DNA of 64,000 nucleotides from Prunella strophiata (taxonomy: Eukaryota > Chordata > Aves > Passeriformes > Prunellidae), in contig JAZBQD010000019.1 in assembly GCA_036583965.1 (NCBI GenBank), positions 18,164,085 through 18,228,084 on the forward strand. The letters run 5' to 3'. The notes under the pieces are model-generated. The model had not been told where the DNA came from. It saw only the letters and a program-made list of their open reading frames with translations, and ran no database searches. Of this stretch, positions 22,561 to 36,585 are shown one piece after another. Made by a program: the position numbers and the translations under genes. The stretch's first letter is position 1. Each line of letters opens with the position of its first letter.

Positions 22561-25429
22561 AGTGATGAGGATCTTGGGACTTTTTTTAACACAATAGATG
22601 AGGATTGTGTGGATAGTTTGGATGCAGACCTCCACACTGCACTTGACAAGGAGGACTGTATCTGCTGTGCTGTGGACCTCCCAAGATGCCCTTGTAAAAT
22701 GGACACACTGTGGGGCAGTGTGTCATCTGGGCACAGCAGATCCCCTTGGGGATGGATACAGGCTCATTCTGGAAACAAAATGTATGACTGCATTTTAAAG
22801 CAAACTTTTTAAGAGAGTTGTGAACTTTCTCACAGCTCAATAACCATATTGAGAGGCTCATTAAAATAATAACAGCACATTTGTTAATAATTAATCACTG
22901 GCATTAATAGAGGCATTTTCAGCCAAAGATGCTGCAGTTCTTTCCAAATTTCACTGACCAAAATTGCCAACAGTAAGGAATTGCCAAAATTGCCTAATCC
23001 ATCATCATGCATTGCCACCCCTGACAGCTATTTAATTGTTCACTACATAGCAACTACTCAGTAGCAATCAGATTGGTGCAGAAAGCAAGGAGTTTTCTGT
23101 ATGTGCAAGAAAAAGTCAAAAAGAAGAAGGTGAAGGGGTGTGGGTATCACTCCAAGCTGGACTTGGTCTTGTAATAGCATCCCCACCTTTTATTTGGATT
23201 CATTCATGAATCTCAGTTTACAAGCTGTGATTTTACATGCCACTTGAGTTCAATGGTCCCTGCTAGCACAGTGGTGCAGAAAGATGTGATGTGCTCAGCA
23301 CCACCATTGTCATAATTTCCTACTGAACAACAAGTACACTAACCCTGAGAATTCTTTGGATTCTTTCTGGTGTTTAAAGGCATTGATCACTATGATAAAA
23401 CAAAGCCTTGACCTACACCCTGGATATTTAATTTCAGCTCCATTCTCTGATTTTATTGCCTATTTCTCATCCCCCTAAATTGTCTTATAGTGATCTCTGC
23501 TAACTGTGGAACAGGGCCAGATGTCTAATTTTTGTGCTTCAGTTAAATGCCTAAAAAAGGTAGTTGATACAAATCCAGCCAAAATGCTTGTGAGTTTTTA
23601 TTGCATCTGTCTGCCTTAGTGATGTCACACCTGTTTGTATCTGAATATATCTGCAGCCTCTCCATATTAAATACAGGAAATTTATCCTCATTATGAAATA
23701 TCTCTTGAGAGTCCATTGCTAATGAAATTGCTTCATATTTATTTTTGAAGGTTGTATATAAACAACTAGCATTATTAGTATACAATTACCAGAGAGTAAT
23801 CACAGAATTACTGTAAACATAGCCTACAAAACATTCTGCAAATTAATATTCATGCATTTCTTAATCTGCCATTTGGAGCAAAAGCATAAATCCAATCTAG
23901 ACTTCATCACAAAGGAATAATATCACCAGGGGGAAACTGGGATGTTTTGCACTTCAGAGTAATTAAAGGGAAAAGTCCTGTGACCCTTTTCACAGTTCTG
24001 GGGGGTGCAACTGCTGTGGCTGCTGATGCACAATTCAGCAACACATTGTGTCAGTGATAAGGAAGAAAAGAAAAGCAGCATTTAGACATGCCTCTATGCA
24101 GAGACATTGCAGCATTCAATCAAATGTGTGCAGCTGACTCCAACAATGTTGTTTGACAGCCTGGTATTTGCAGGAAGTCTAAGGTTAAGGGTAGCTAAGG
24201 AATATGTTTGAATTCTGCCATTAACAAACAACTATAGGTCTCTTGTTGTCTGAAGCAGAAAGAAATAAGTGAACTAATAAAACTAGTGTCTCAGAAATCA
24301 GTTTGTGCAGCTCATTTAGGTTTGCTTTGCTTAGATTATGTTTTTACACATTCTTCACACAACAGGAAATAGACTAGTACTGTAAAATAATGGGAATTAT
24401 TAAAAAGCGGTGAAGTACTTTCTATTTCATGAATATGATGTTTGGGGGTGATTTTTAATGACTCATTTTTAAATGTCCAGAAATCAGTTTTGCCAGGACT
24501 AAATAACCATAAGTATACAGTTAACAGAAGATATAAAAATGTAACTCTTCTATAACCAAGAAGTAGAAAACTGAAAATTTAGAATTCAAATTGAGATGAG
24601 TGAAACTAGAGTCACTTTTGAAAATTTAACTTACACATAGTCAATATGTGTAGTCAATATAAAGAATGGCAAAGCAGATTTTTGGTGATGCTACTAAAAT
24701 TTTTGTTTAGAACAAACAGGAGGAGAAAACAGTGATCATTCTTCTGCTTTCTAAAATGACATTGCCCTAAGTGTCATCATCACTCTTATGCGCCCATTTC
24801 TGCAGAGGTTTAAATATTTAAGTGTTTAAGGAAATCCATGGTGGATGACAAGCTGTTCTGTTCTTCAGGAACAGAAGTCTGGTTTCCACAAGACTCCAAT
24901 TGTAAGGACTCACTTGCTAGTGAGGCCTGAGTGTGCAGTCATGGGGTGACAGGACCACAAGATGTGCTGACACAAGTGACCATGATGTACCCTGCTCCCA
25001 AACTCCCTGGTTATTGCAGATTGCACACACTTTGGTACTTCCAACTCCTACATTTATTTCTCTTGCAGACAAGAAACAAATTGTGTTGTTGAACATATTC
25101 TAAGAAGCTGTGCATATGTTGTTTTGTTTCTCTTTTACTTTCCTGCTTTCTCATTACATTGTTTCTCATACTACACTGGACACAGGATTGTATATTGCCT
25201 TGTGGTCAGGGAAGGTGTTTGAAAGAATGAGTGTCATTTTTACAGAAATGCTAACAAAATTAAATGCAGTCGTGACAAAGCCCTTTTTTTCTTCCTGCCA
25301 CAAAAGACAGCAGTTCTTCCATTTCTTATTACTTCTGCCTGTCTCTTAATCTAAGCCCAACAAATGAGGCAGAACATTCCCACTGAATAATGTCTCCTAA
25401 TGTAGATAAGGCTTCTAGTCAGGAACATT
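22561..25429. other. Gene-less stretch with enhancer-like composition in places
   Basis: No gene recognised. Around 22870-23050 (GTTAATAATTAATCAC and repeated AAAATTGCC words) and 23780-24010 (several ATTA/TAAT cores, TGCAAATTAATATTCATGC) the DNA is low in repeats and rich in homeodomain-like cores, so conserved non-coding DNA is possible. Near 24640 GTCAATAT is directly repeated twice. Confidence 0.4.
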
Positions 25430-27130
25430 TTAATAGAGTTCAGATTTAAAGAGAAAAAGAATAGAGATTGAGCAAGTAAGACTAATACATATTTTCCAAA
25501 CATATTTTAAATGAGAATATTAAAATGAAGCAGAATGATGCTCTATATAAGATAGTAAGAAGTGGAAGGCATTTTCAGCTACCAAGAGCTGTACAAGGGG
25601 TAGGCTCTTACTGCAGTAATTATGAAGGGCAAAAAGAAGAGGTCTGACCAAAAAACTATTTTGATTACCAAGGTCACAGAAACCATCATGGGCCACATTT
25701 CTGAAATGTCCAGTGAAAGGGTGAAATTGTTCAACAGGAAGTCTGAGGCATTAAGGAGAAGAAGGGCAGAATATTGGCTTATAATGCTAATAAAAAAGTG
25801 ATGTGTGGCTTTTCATTAACTTGTGCTTCTTTATGCAAATCCTTTGGGGATAGTTTATGCTTGATGATATGGAATTTTATCCTTTTTATCTCTAAAGATG
25901 TGGTCACAAAGGTTCTATTGCTTATGTGGCAGAGATAGTTTAAATTTAAATTATGAAAAACAGATAACTCAGGAAAGATAAAAAACTTAGGAGCAATGGA
26001 ATACAACAACCAGCTGACAAAGTTTAATGAGAAATGTTTCTTTTGAAGCACAGCATGGTAACAAGAAAGGATACAGTAGAGAGGGGAAAAATTTATGAAA
26101 GGACATTATTTTTATAAAGCTTGTCATAGTGCAAGAGTTGAGGAGAGTGGGTATGTTTAGAAAGTCCCTAAAATCTGTAATGGAATCTCTGCACTGCATG
26201 TGGCAACAATCAAGGTTTTTCCTCTAGGATATAGACTGTAATTTGTATATTAACTTCTTGCTGGACTGGAGACTTAGTTTAATACTTATCTCCTGTCTGC
26301 ATCTGAAAAAATGCAGTTCTGGGTACTTGAGGAAGGATAAAAATGGTAACTGAAATTTAAATTTTTGTCCCCTGATGGGAAATGTGTAGATCTATATATA
26401 GAAGAACAAGAAGAGGACTAAAAATCTAGGGCTAACAGGGTAACATTGAGAAAAGAAATCAAAGGAAAATGTTTAACTGATTCTTGATTGCTCTGTTACC
26501 CTTGCTATATTTATGTTGTACATATTTATTCCATTGAATAAGGAAGAATGTAAAAATATTTGTGCTTTTTTCCCTCCAGAAAGGCATGTGATGATGTATT
26601 ATCTTCATTCAAAAGTCACAAAACTTTGGAATCTTTAATGAAACTGTTAGGAAGATACAGCTATCTGACAGCTCTGACACTGCAGGTAGGCAGCAGATAT
26701 TTTCCCTTTTATTTCTTGGTAAGGCTATTAGAAAAGTTGACCAGTTGATGCAAATCCATGTTGTACATGCTGATGACTTCATGGCAGAAGATGTAGTGCA
26801 ATAGATGACTGAGATTTTTTGGAAGAAGGAAACAAATGGGATTTAGTGAAATGAATGAAGATAAATTGCTTATGGTTGTAAGGCAGCAGAAATGGTCTGG
26901 ATGAGTATACACAGAAGCTGGCAATCACAAATATTAAAAGACCATAGAAAAGAGTGGCAAAGAGGGAGGAGATAAGGACTTAAGCCCAAAATACAAATAC
27001 ATCTAAAGGGTAAAAGTAAAGACAGCATATTCAGAAGACAGGTTAAGAATTTAGGACAGTGGGAAGCAAACAAGCTACATCTCTCAGAAGAGATCATTCT
27101 GATGGTGTTTGACCTGTGACCAAACACTGA
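25430..27130. other. Purine-skewed gene-less block
   Basis: The + strand is strongly purine-rich (GAAGAAG, GGAGGAGATAAGGA and AAGAGTGG words) over much of 1.7 kb, so minus-strand frames (25779-26051, 25987-26199, 26709-26924, 26870-27127) stay open and are Leu/Ser/Phe-rich. No protein family is recognised. It could be the remains of an A-rich retroelement body, since such bodies are skewed, but no reverse transcriptase or gag motif is visible. Confidence 0.35.
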
Positions 27131-30100
27131 GAAAATGAGGGAATAATAAACATCTCTGAGGAAATTGCTACTGGAGGGGGAAAATATTCTATTGTTTTAA
27201 TGACTGTGCCCCAACACCTATATTGTTTCAAAAACTGGATAGAGTGGATTAGTGTCCCATTAAAATAGCATGAGATGCTAACAGAGGGAATCTCTACCCT
27301 GTGACAAAGGGCAGCAGTCTCTGGCCCTAAGGAAATGCTAGGAGAAAGAAGCTTTTGTGGAGAGCATAAAACTTACTATGAGAGATATCAGAGCCTCAGT
27401 TAGATGGGAGCACATATCATAATGAATAATCTGTGCTATAAAGGTGATTGAGTGTGATTCTGAAACATTTTCTTCCCAAATTTCTGTGACTGTGAGACAG
27501 AGCTTCGATTCTTGATTTATAGCATTTCATTTGTACCACTCACTTTCAGAAAGCATGAGATTTCAATGTTTCTGTCCCTTGTTCACTGGTTGCATGGAAA
27601 GCAGCAGCAGAAGATGGCAGCAGAGATTGCTGACTCTGTCTCATTTCTTTACATTTGCAGCAGAGTACGGATGTTTGGTGAAAGAAGACAGGGTGAACTT
27701 TCCTTTAAAAATATACTGATTTAGTTCTGGGAAGATAAATTCCTTAACTCTAAGAACACATTCATCAGTTCATTTTTTTATGGAAATGATGTGGGAGTTA
27801 TGAAAGAAAACACATACTCCTTGTATCTTTCCATATGTCTTAAAGGCAGAACTTGCAAGCAGATGAAATAGTCCTTGCAAAAGATCACGGACACATTCCC
27901 TTCACATGGTCCTCCTGCCTTAGCAATAACTCATCAAAGGCAGGTGCCCTACATTCTGTGTAAAAATAAAATAAATTGAGATTATAAAGAAGTGCTGAAA
28001 AATTTCATATAAAGTTGCTTAAATTTCAACAAGTGACTCAAAGAACAAATAAAACCAAAACTATTATTTGTCTAGTACCAAGCTATTGTAAAGATCCTGC
28101 CTGTAGGTTATCTCCACCCTCTGACCACAGGCAGTGCACATAGGTGTAAGCTTAGCATGTAGGAAGAGTGAGGTACTTCAGTAGATCAACTGATACAGTT
28201 GTAAACCAAAGACTTTTGGACACTCAACTTCCTTCTCATATCACAGAGAGACACACACCCACAGACTGTCTGTGCTATCTGGCTAGTCCTGCCTCAGGGA
28301 AAGCCAGAGGATCATTCCTCAGAGGCAGGGGAATACCAGGATGGATATATTTATAAAGGATGGAGAAGCAGTGCCACTGCTGCCTGAAGTGTATTTGAAG
28401 CAGCTGTCTTGGCTGTTGTAAATTAATGTTTTTGTATTTTTGCCTGTGCATAAGGAAGCTCTCTTGAAATCTGTCTGTGCTTCTGCTGCTTTTCTAATAG
28501 CTATAGGAGAGTCAAGATGCTCTTGTTTTTTGGGCTTTTTATTTTATTTTTTTTCTTTCATCCAACATCTCTGCTTCTGTGCTGAATATTAACTGTTTGT
28601 AGAACTGTATAACTGAGGCTGACAGACAACTTAATTGCTTAAGTAAAGAGAGAAGCATGACTCAGGTCTGCATATTTGAGCCCTCATTAGTCTTCAGAAC
28701 CTTTCAAATCAAAGGAAAAAAGAAAATCAGTGGGTACATAATGTGCTCCCTGGAGGTGACATTTTTAGAGCATCCTTTAATTCTGACAGAAATGTTCCAT
28801 GATGTCTGTTGAAGCACGTCTGCTGTCTTTCTTCCCAGTTGTTAATGACTGCCACTTGTCAAATGGGAGACCTGGAATAAGGAGAGTTTAGCTAATAGCT
28901 CCACATTTTCTGTCTCTCATACATGCATCTACTTATCTTTCTGGTGAGTGTAAATCAGCTGTTTTACCCTGGTATTTTCCTTAGAATCATACTGGAGGTC
29001 AAAGCATTCATGACTATTATATTAACCAGAATAGGTTTCTGAAGGAGTAAATTCAGGTGTGGACATAATATCTTACCTCAATATTGCTTTATTATTTTGG
29101 CTGAAGTCAGAACACTTATTATTCCTCATAATATACATATTTATTCCTGGCTTTTTCCTCTTTAATCATGAAAAATGGAAAAAAAAAAAAAATGAGATGT
29201 ACTCCAGAATGTAATCTATTAATCTCTGATGGCTTGCAATATAAGGAATTATCCTTTCTGCCACAGAATGCAGAGTGTTGCAACACAAGGAAGCCATAAT
29301 TGGTTGCATCTTTTTATTTTCCTTTATGCATTTGTAAGCTTATATTTCTAGTGATTCTTTCTGAGAGATTGGTACTTTAGATTCAGGTTGTTTTGGGGTT
29401 TTGAAATGATGGCTGGGCTTTTCCAAACTTACAAAAATATTTTGTATGGCTGTTGCTACATTCAGAAGGTAGAGGTGGGAATACTGGTCCTACCCTGAAA
29501 CTGAGAAGAGTTGTGATGTTTTACCCATTTCCTGAAGTTTCTCTTCATACTTAATTTGGCTCTTTTGTACCAGTCTTTTGGAAACAAAGTGTATAAAAGT
29601 TCTGATGATGAGCTGCTATGTTGTTTTTATACAAATTTTGTTTCCTGTGGTTGCAGGCACCACTGGTCCTTGTCTAGCTGCAAAGGCCATTCAAGATCAG
29701 TGTTTGAATATGAGTGTGCCATATTTAACTTTTCAAAGCATGGAAACAGCCAGAGGGAGAGCCTTTTCATATCCTAATATATACCCATCTCAACTAGCTC
29801 TGTGATGTCTACTTGATTTTTCATTGGTAAAAAATTTAATTCAGTAGTAGCTTCTTTTGAAGATGCAGACCTCAAGTATTTGGCCTGCATAATTTTTTCT
29901 AGCTGGACTTAGACCAAAAGAAACAGATATCTTTAAAATTAAAAAAAAAAAAAAAAAAGAGAGTGAAAAATAATAAAGAAGCCTAGCCCAAACCACAGGA
30001 TTGTTAGGTTAGACTGGGAAAACAATTATTCTCAATGGGAATCTATTACCTGGTGTCTTAGAAGCTGTTAAAATGATGTAGTTGTGGTGGATTTAAGCTC

Positions 30101-30972
30101 CAGACCAACAATTGTATAAAAAAAGAAATATATACTGTGATTTTTTTTCCCTTCTATTTTTTCTCCAAAAGTTTAAAAAGTTTATTGGGCTTCACTGATG
30201 GAAGTTATACAGATGTCACTGAAATGGATAGAAAGAAGGGTCTAGTATTCAGCTGAAACATATACATTGTTTTTCTTTTATTTTCCCTTTTCTTGGTTCC
30301 AATTTTACCAATCAGCTACTTTCTATTTGGGGTTAAACAAAAATATGGAAAACACTAATGTTGAATTGAATATTTTAAAGTTACTCCTTTAAAAATTAAT
30401 ATTTTTTTGGTTTTGGTCATTTAAGATATTATTGTTAATATAATATCTAGTATTTCACAGAAGGACTTGATTCAATAATCTGCCATCTTCTTTGTATTAT
30501 ACCTTGTAATTTTTTGGGAGAATTCCAAGCTCTTAGAGTTCTTTTTTCATGACTTTTAAAATTCTTATGTTCTTCATGAATATAAGTTCTTTTATGACAT
30601 TGAGAGACAGTCTTTCAAAAATGTGTCTTAATTTTTAAAGTATTCCACTAAAAGCTGGGCTAGAATGAATTGAAATCTGGGAGGGGAGTTTCCCTGGTGA
30701 CCTTGATTGTCTATGCTTCACTTTTTGAGGTAGAGAGAGAGGGAAAATGACACCTTCACACATCTCTCTGTAGTGAGTCACAGTAAAATGCTCTGTACGA
30801 TGAATTGGTTACTTGGGTTTTTAACTAACTGAGAAATAAAAGAATCATTAAGTGACTTTCATAAAGAAGTAGACAAGAAAAGCATTTAAATATGTGTTAT
30901 ATCTCCTTTCTGTGCATCTACACATATAGCCCTAACACAATTATACATTGGAATGCTGTGGCAAATAATATA
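27131..30972. other. Gene-less stretch
   Basis: No gene recognised. Two overlapping + frames at 27512-27724 and two at 29556-29805 read the same DNA in different frames. It contains A14 at 29179-29192 and A18 at 29941-29958, and T/A-rich low-complexity DNA around 30120-30600. Confidence 0.5.
29941..29958. repeat. Poly(A) tract, 18 A
   Basis: Uninterrupted A run followed by GAGAGTG. No retrocopy body recognised upstream. Confidence 0.95.
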
Positions 30973-31100
30973 TACATTTTATCTCCTTTTGCTTGCTGTA
31001 GAAACTGAAGCAGGTACTCAATTTGTCTGAAATCACTCAAAGAAGTTATATTAGAATTATGACAGTCTGGGAGTTGCCAATCCCAGAATTACTCCCTATA
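30973..31100 (-). mobile_element. Ancient MIR/L2-like fragment, reverse orientation
   Basis: On + the order is ACATTTTATCTCC, GTAGAAACTGAAGCAGGTAC, TGTCTGAAATCACTCAAAG, then ATTATGACAGTCTGGGAGT, CCAATCCCAGAA and ACTCCCTAT. This follows the reverse complement of the old amniote SINE/L2 layout: 'ccattttacagatg', 'gaaactgaggcac', 'acttgcccaaggtcac', a 'gtcagtggcagagctggga' part, then 'cccaggagtcctggctccca'. Collinearity over about 125 bases is the support; identity is low. Confidence 0.5.
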
Positions 31101-34100
31101 TCACATTATAAATGTGATGCAGTTCAGAAATTTAATGCTGATATGACTTTGTCAGAGAAAGTACAGAAAAAAGAAAATTTTTGAAATTTAAAATACCTGT
31201 AGTATCTCAGAAACTGGCAGATAACAATGTGAGAAAAGCACTAAGCATATGGTAAATTCAAAATAGAGATAAAGATGAAAATGTTATGATGTTCATAAGA
31301 GGTAAATAAAAGAGGCTTTCTTAGGGTAAATGGATGATTATGCAGAAAAAATAAGGTCAGAAAAGTCCATAACAGTGTGTAGAATTGGAAAAAGGTATGT
31401 GAACAATTATGCAGACAGATACAGGGTTCCTATTGGTTCCCTTTTTTTATGTGGAAATCTATGTACACCACCAATATGTGGTTATAATCATGTAGAAATT
31501 GATTTGATGACATCTGAATTTCTAATTCTAGTTCTGAGTCTGTTTTCTAGCTCTGAGAAAACCCCTCAGCTTATCTTTGTGAGTTGTGATCCCCTCTTAC
31601 ACCTTCAAACTTTTTTTGGGAGAAGCTTCTTGTAAATTCCATGCAGGATGGGGGAAAAGAAAAGATCTTATGTAGTTCACTTCTTGCATGTTTACTCTGA
31701 GGCAGAGGACCTTGGCATCAGCCACGTGTCTCTGTTGGCCATGGCCCCTGAGCAGTGAGATGGGCAGCGTGCCAGTGAATTTACACATGGGAATGGAGGA
31801 GCAGGTGCCAGGACATGCAGGTGGATCTGCTGGGTTCTGACACTGAGAAAGCAAATGGCTCCTACAGGACACCTTTATGTGCTTTTTCTTCTAAATTTGC
31901 ATTTGTTTCAGGTTAAAAATGAGATATTCCTGTTATGTGTCTTGGTATATAATGTGATACTAAGTCTGAACATGAGAGTAAATCTAATTTGGAAAGCTCA
32001 ACACTAACAGCTCCTCTGGCCACTTAATAATTTCTATCTATGAAAATAAGAGTTTTTGTGTCCTGCATGGAAGTAAGAAAGAAGGAACAGGAAGCATTTA
32101 GGCATCCTGTTTATTTTCATCACATGGGTGAATAAACTCATGTAATAGTAAGTACAAAGTAAAGGCTATAGATATCATGGAAAAATAATTATTTTACAGC
32201 CCATCTGTTCTGAATTTCCTGTGTATTTTCAGTAAGAAAATACCTTGAATATTGTTAATGAATTTTTTTTAACTAATACCGAAATAAGTAATCCACATTC
32301 TGCTGGTCTATATTCATATTGATTTTTATGTATATAATTTCAGATTGCATAGTGTGATTATATGCTATATAAGACTTGCAGCAGAGAAGCATCTTTATAT
32401 TCTCACATAGTCTGCAAGTACATAGAATATATTTATCTATTTTTTTTCCTCAGATTTTTTTTTTTTCCTAAAAATCAGGCATTCAACATTATTCAGTGGA
32501 ATTACTGTAGTGGAGAGAAAGCCCTTCAAGCTCCTAAGGTGAAAGAAAAATGTTCTGTGAAAAACACTAGATTATTCCTAAAACCAATCAGCAGCTTTGC
32601 ATTTAAGTGTTGTTCAGAAGCAGTTGTCTTAATTAATTTGGTGAGAGCTGGTTCCTCTCTGGGACATATGGATTTCTTATGCAGTATGTCTCAATTCATC
32701 TTTCTATGAATTGTGATTAGATGGACATAAGGAAATTGAGACACTGTTACTGAGGTATCCCTTGCAACAGAAAATTTCAGCCCATCTGCCTGGCGTTGAC
32801 ATTTGAGGTTGAAAAGGCAGTATAAGTGTTTAAAGATTAATCTCCCTAATGGTTCAGTTAATCTTCCCAAAACCTTAAGGGATTTGACTGACAGCTCCAT
32901 GAATTTCCTCCTCAAGTGTGCATTTATAAGAACAAAGGGATAAGTAGGAAAAAAATCTATATCCTAAACCCACAGGTGCTTCAATGGGCTCAGAAATATT
33001 AGACACTTTGTCATTCACTTCTTGTAGACTCTCAGCCTACTCTGTACTAATCAGGTTCCTCTGCACACTACATGACATCCCTCATTTTGTGGGCTAGAGA
33101 AGTCAAGTTTTATTCTTCAATAATGGTAGCAAAGAGGATTTATTAAGAGGCTTCCCAATGTAGCACAACATATGTGAGACATTTAAGACAATGCATAGAG
33201 AATCAGTGATTTATTTTATTTCTAAGGTCAAATTGTTGTTCACTGCTATGCAAATATAAATCTGGAAATTAATAGTCTCTATGGAGCACATCCCTGGCTA
33301 GGGACATCAGGGAATTCAGAAAAAAAAAAAGGAAGAGACTTTACATGTAGAATAAAATCTGATTTTATGCTACAGTAATCTAGAATAATTTAAACTTGAC
33401 CAGTTATCTCAAGAAAATAGAGTTTTTTTGTGATATTGATGACCTCTTGGAGATAGAGCATGTTTTTTCATTCTGTTTAATCTGAGTGCTTCCTTTGCAA
33501 GTTTGGCAAAACATGAAAAGCTTGAAGTAAAAAGAAGCAGACCAAATGTACATAAAAACTGTGTCAGATTGTAAGGACTTTAATAAGTTTTGCTTAAACT
33601 GGTTCTAACAATTGACAAAGAGTGTCAAATGTTACAAGTAAATTGTTGTAACTGCTTTTTACTTCCTTTTTATGGCTCAGGGTTCTGAGCTGCTGGAAAG
33701 TCTTTGTAGATGCCCCCTGATTTGGACAACTAAGTAACTAAATCATCTATCTCTTGTGCTTTGGTGCTCTCTCACGATTTGAAAAATAGTTTTCTAGCTT
33801 CTAAATGCTCCTTCAAAATGCACAAGCAGAATATACAGAAAAGAAAAAGAAGTTGCATGCTATTTCTTCACATGAATGCCACTATGATTGATTTCAGAAG
33901 AAAGGAAATTGTTTCCCTTGAGAAGTAAATTATAATTTTCTTGTATTTCATGCCTTCCTACATGCATGTGGAGAACAGAGATCTCCTCCTTGGGTTTCAT
34001 GCTTAAAAACTTAAAGATATCTCTGGATAAACTGTTCTGTGACCAAAAAGATTTGAGCTGGGTCAGATAGATTATACTCAAGCTGACATTTATAAATTAT

Positions 34101-34804
34101 GTTATTTGTTGACTCCAGCTGTAGAGCACATACAAAACAGAAATACATTGGGACAGGGTAAGATTTCTTTGCTGCAATGAAGGTTTAACCTTCCTCAGAG
34201 GCTGATTAAGTGTAAGGCAACAAGACAGTTGGTCAGACTTATTCAGTATTATGATAAGATACAATTACTTACTTTAAGGCAAACCATAACCTCAATACAG
34301 GAGAAATGACTTGGTTTATTTAAAACTGGTGAGAAACAGAGTTGTATGCAATCTCAGGAGAGCAAATGTTGTCAACAGATATGCATTAAAAACCCAGAGT
34401 ACTTGGATTCATTTCAGCTAGCCATTGTTCCACATATGTGATGCTACACTTTGAAAAGATAGAAAAGAATGGAAGATAAGCTAAGGAGCCTGGCTTGCCT
34501 GAGCAGAGCAGAATAGAGAAAGAAAATATGACCTCAAAACTCTACCATCTACATCTGGACAGTGATGAGACAGTGTATCAAATGCCAAGCAGTTGATACA
34601 GAATATTCTGATGTTACTGAAGAGCCTTGATCAGGCCAGTTGAAGAAGGGAAGCTCAGAAGGTTGTGTTTCAGAAGGCTATCAAACTCCTCTTTGCTTAA
34701 TGGGGTCTGAATGACAGAAGGAAAGTGATTAAACATATCTATGTATTACATATAAGGTACAGGATATAGGTATAGAAATGAGATGGCTGAATGATTGAAA
34801 TAAT
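31101..34804. other. Gene-less stretch
   Basis: No gene recognised. Frames at 31330-31635 (+), 31597-31872 (-), 32362-32709 (+) and 32691-32915 (-) range from 74 to 115 codons without motif. The 32362 frame crosses a T-rich tract at 32438-32466. Around 34400-34800 purine-rich DNA precedes a CR1 3' end but is not itself recognisable as CR1. Confidence 0.5.
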
Positions 34805-34895
34805 CAGATATGGTTGGCCCTGCCTTGGGGCAGAGCTGTAAGGTGTGTACTAGATGACCTCTTCTGTGACCTCCTTTCCTCTTTTGACTATGTTG
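34805..34895 (+). mobile_element. CR1 LINE 3'-end fragment
   Basis: GGTTGGCCCTGCCTTGGGGCAG, then GTACTAGATGACCTC, then GTGACCTCCTTTCCTC match the last part of CR1 elements, in which a 'ccctgctttgagcagg' word is followed by 'ggactagatgacctcctgaggtcccttccaacc'. The octamer-type 3' repeat (ATTCTATG in intact copies) is not clear, only ACTATG. CR1 copies are usually 5'-truncated, so a short 3' piece is the normal form. Confidence 0.7.
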
Positions 34896-36254
34896 CCCTT
34901 TCTCTGGCAAAGGATTTGAAAGCCAAAGTTAGCTGTGGCAGGAGTTTTGATAAGACAAGAGACAAAGAGGCAGCTGAGATTTATCCCTAATCTTTTCCAG
35001 TGACAAAACCTTCTGGACCTGTACTTAGCATAGGTGAGAGGAGCAGGAATCCATGGAACAAATGGAGAATGGCCACTTTCAAAACTTCTCCTGCTGCTCT
35101 GGACACTCTTGTCCTGTGATGGGGCAGTGGGTGATGGACAGGCTGAAGCCCAAAGAAGAACACCTATTAGCTTCAGCACAGGAAAAAAAGGTATGGAAAT
35201 CAAATGACTTTTAAAATTTCTGAGCTGGTATGATCTCCACACTGAATCCCTCCCCAACAGGCCTTCTGAGAACTGTATTGACTCCATGTTTAGAATTTGA
35301 AAGTTCTAGCACAGTCATGTTGTCGCAACACTGATGGACATAAATTGTCATTTATTGCCCTTCTTTGCTGAGCTAGAACAAGAGCAGCTTGCTGTTTTAT
35401 TATAAACATGGAATAATTGCAGGAGTAATTGGCCTTTTCTGTTAAAATTAGTAAAACTATAGTCACAAAGGGAATTATGGGAGTTTACACAAAGCAAAAT
35501 AGTTGAAGGCCTCAACAAGGTTCCCATCTCCCTTGGTTTTTTTGTGGATTTTGTGACACTTGGCACTACATCACAGTATTGGCTTGATAATTTCAGCCAT
35601 TTGTTCAGAACAAATAAGCTTCCAGAATGTGTGGACAAGCAAACAGTTTAAAACATGATGTTATGGGAACATAGGAGATAGCCTCAGGGGCTCTTTGAAT
35701 TTACTGAAGGCAGTTGTTGCTTTTTTAGCTTTCATTGTAAAGAATTTTGATTCCTTCTCCTCACCCCCATTGCTATGTTGCCAAGTGATTGTTAAAGATT
35801 AAGAGATCAGAGAGAAATCACCTTCCTCAATATTTTTTTTCTTTTAGGAAATACGATTTTTAGAATTTTTATGATCTGGCTCATAACCTCTAAATCCCAC
35901 TTCTTTTTATATTTTATTTAAAGCACGGTCTCTCCATTAGGTCATAAAATTTCAGCATTCTCAGAAGGTGGTTCAATATTGATTTAAAGGTGAAATCAGT
36001 CTGCAGAGATACCAATTTTTTTTCCTCCCTTGAATGTCTGATAATAATACAATAACCTGCTTCCTTGAAAAGTTAAAAAGCAGTTGAGTCTGGTGCAACC
36101 AAACTTTTGGACATCACCCAAACAGACATGTAAAGATATGCATGCCTTTTTCTATTTATTATGTTTATTTATTTTTTTTTTTTTTTGAGAAAGACTTGAG
36201 GACAAGCATATAAAAAACACATAATTTGCTGAATATTTTTGCTGCTCTTTCAAA
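34896..36254. other. Gene-less stretch
   Basis: No gene recognised. The minus frame 34850-35287 (145 codons) starts in unique DNA and runs into the CR1 fragment, which argues against a real protein. A 96-codon minus frame at 35348-35638 has no motif. T15 lies at 36172-36186. Confidence 0.5.
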
Positions 36255-36585
36255 AATCACAGAATCACAGAATGATAGAACAGTTTGGGTTGGAAGGGAC
36301 ATTGAAGATCATCTGGTTCCAACCCCCTAGCCATGGGCAGGGATGTCTTCCACTAGATTGAGTTGCTCAAAGCCCCATCCAACCTGGCCTTGAATACTGC
36401 CAGGGATGGGGCATCCACAAAGTCTCAAAGCAATCTTTTTCAGTGCCTCAACAGTGCCACAGTAAAGAATTTCTTCCATATATCTAATCTAAACCTCTCT
36501 CTTTCAGTTTGAACCCATTCTCCCTTGTCTTATCACTACTTAACCTTGTAAATAGTCACTCTCCATCCTGCTTTACAGCTTCTTC
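36255..36585 (-). mobile_element. CR1 LINE 3' fragment, reverse orientation
   Basis: On + it begins with the reversed CR1 3' end: two ATCACAGA repeats and GAATGATAGAA, then GTTTGGGTTGGAAGGGACAT, ATCATCTGGTTCCAACCCCC, CCATGGGCAGGGATG and so on through GCTCAAAGCCCCATCCAACC, GCCAGGGATGGGGCATCCAC and the AGTAAAGAATTTCTTCC and TTTGAACCCATTCTCCCTTG segments. This is the best-preserved CR1 here, about 330 bp of the 3' end, including 3' untranslated region and possibly the last codons of the reverse transcriptase ORF. Homology fades after about 36585. Confidence 0.93.

Noticed and set aside
34850..35287. 145-codon minus-strand frame
   Set aside because: Its 3' end runs into the CR1 fragment and it shows no domain.
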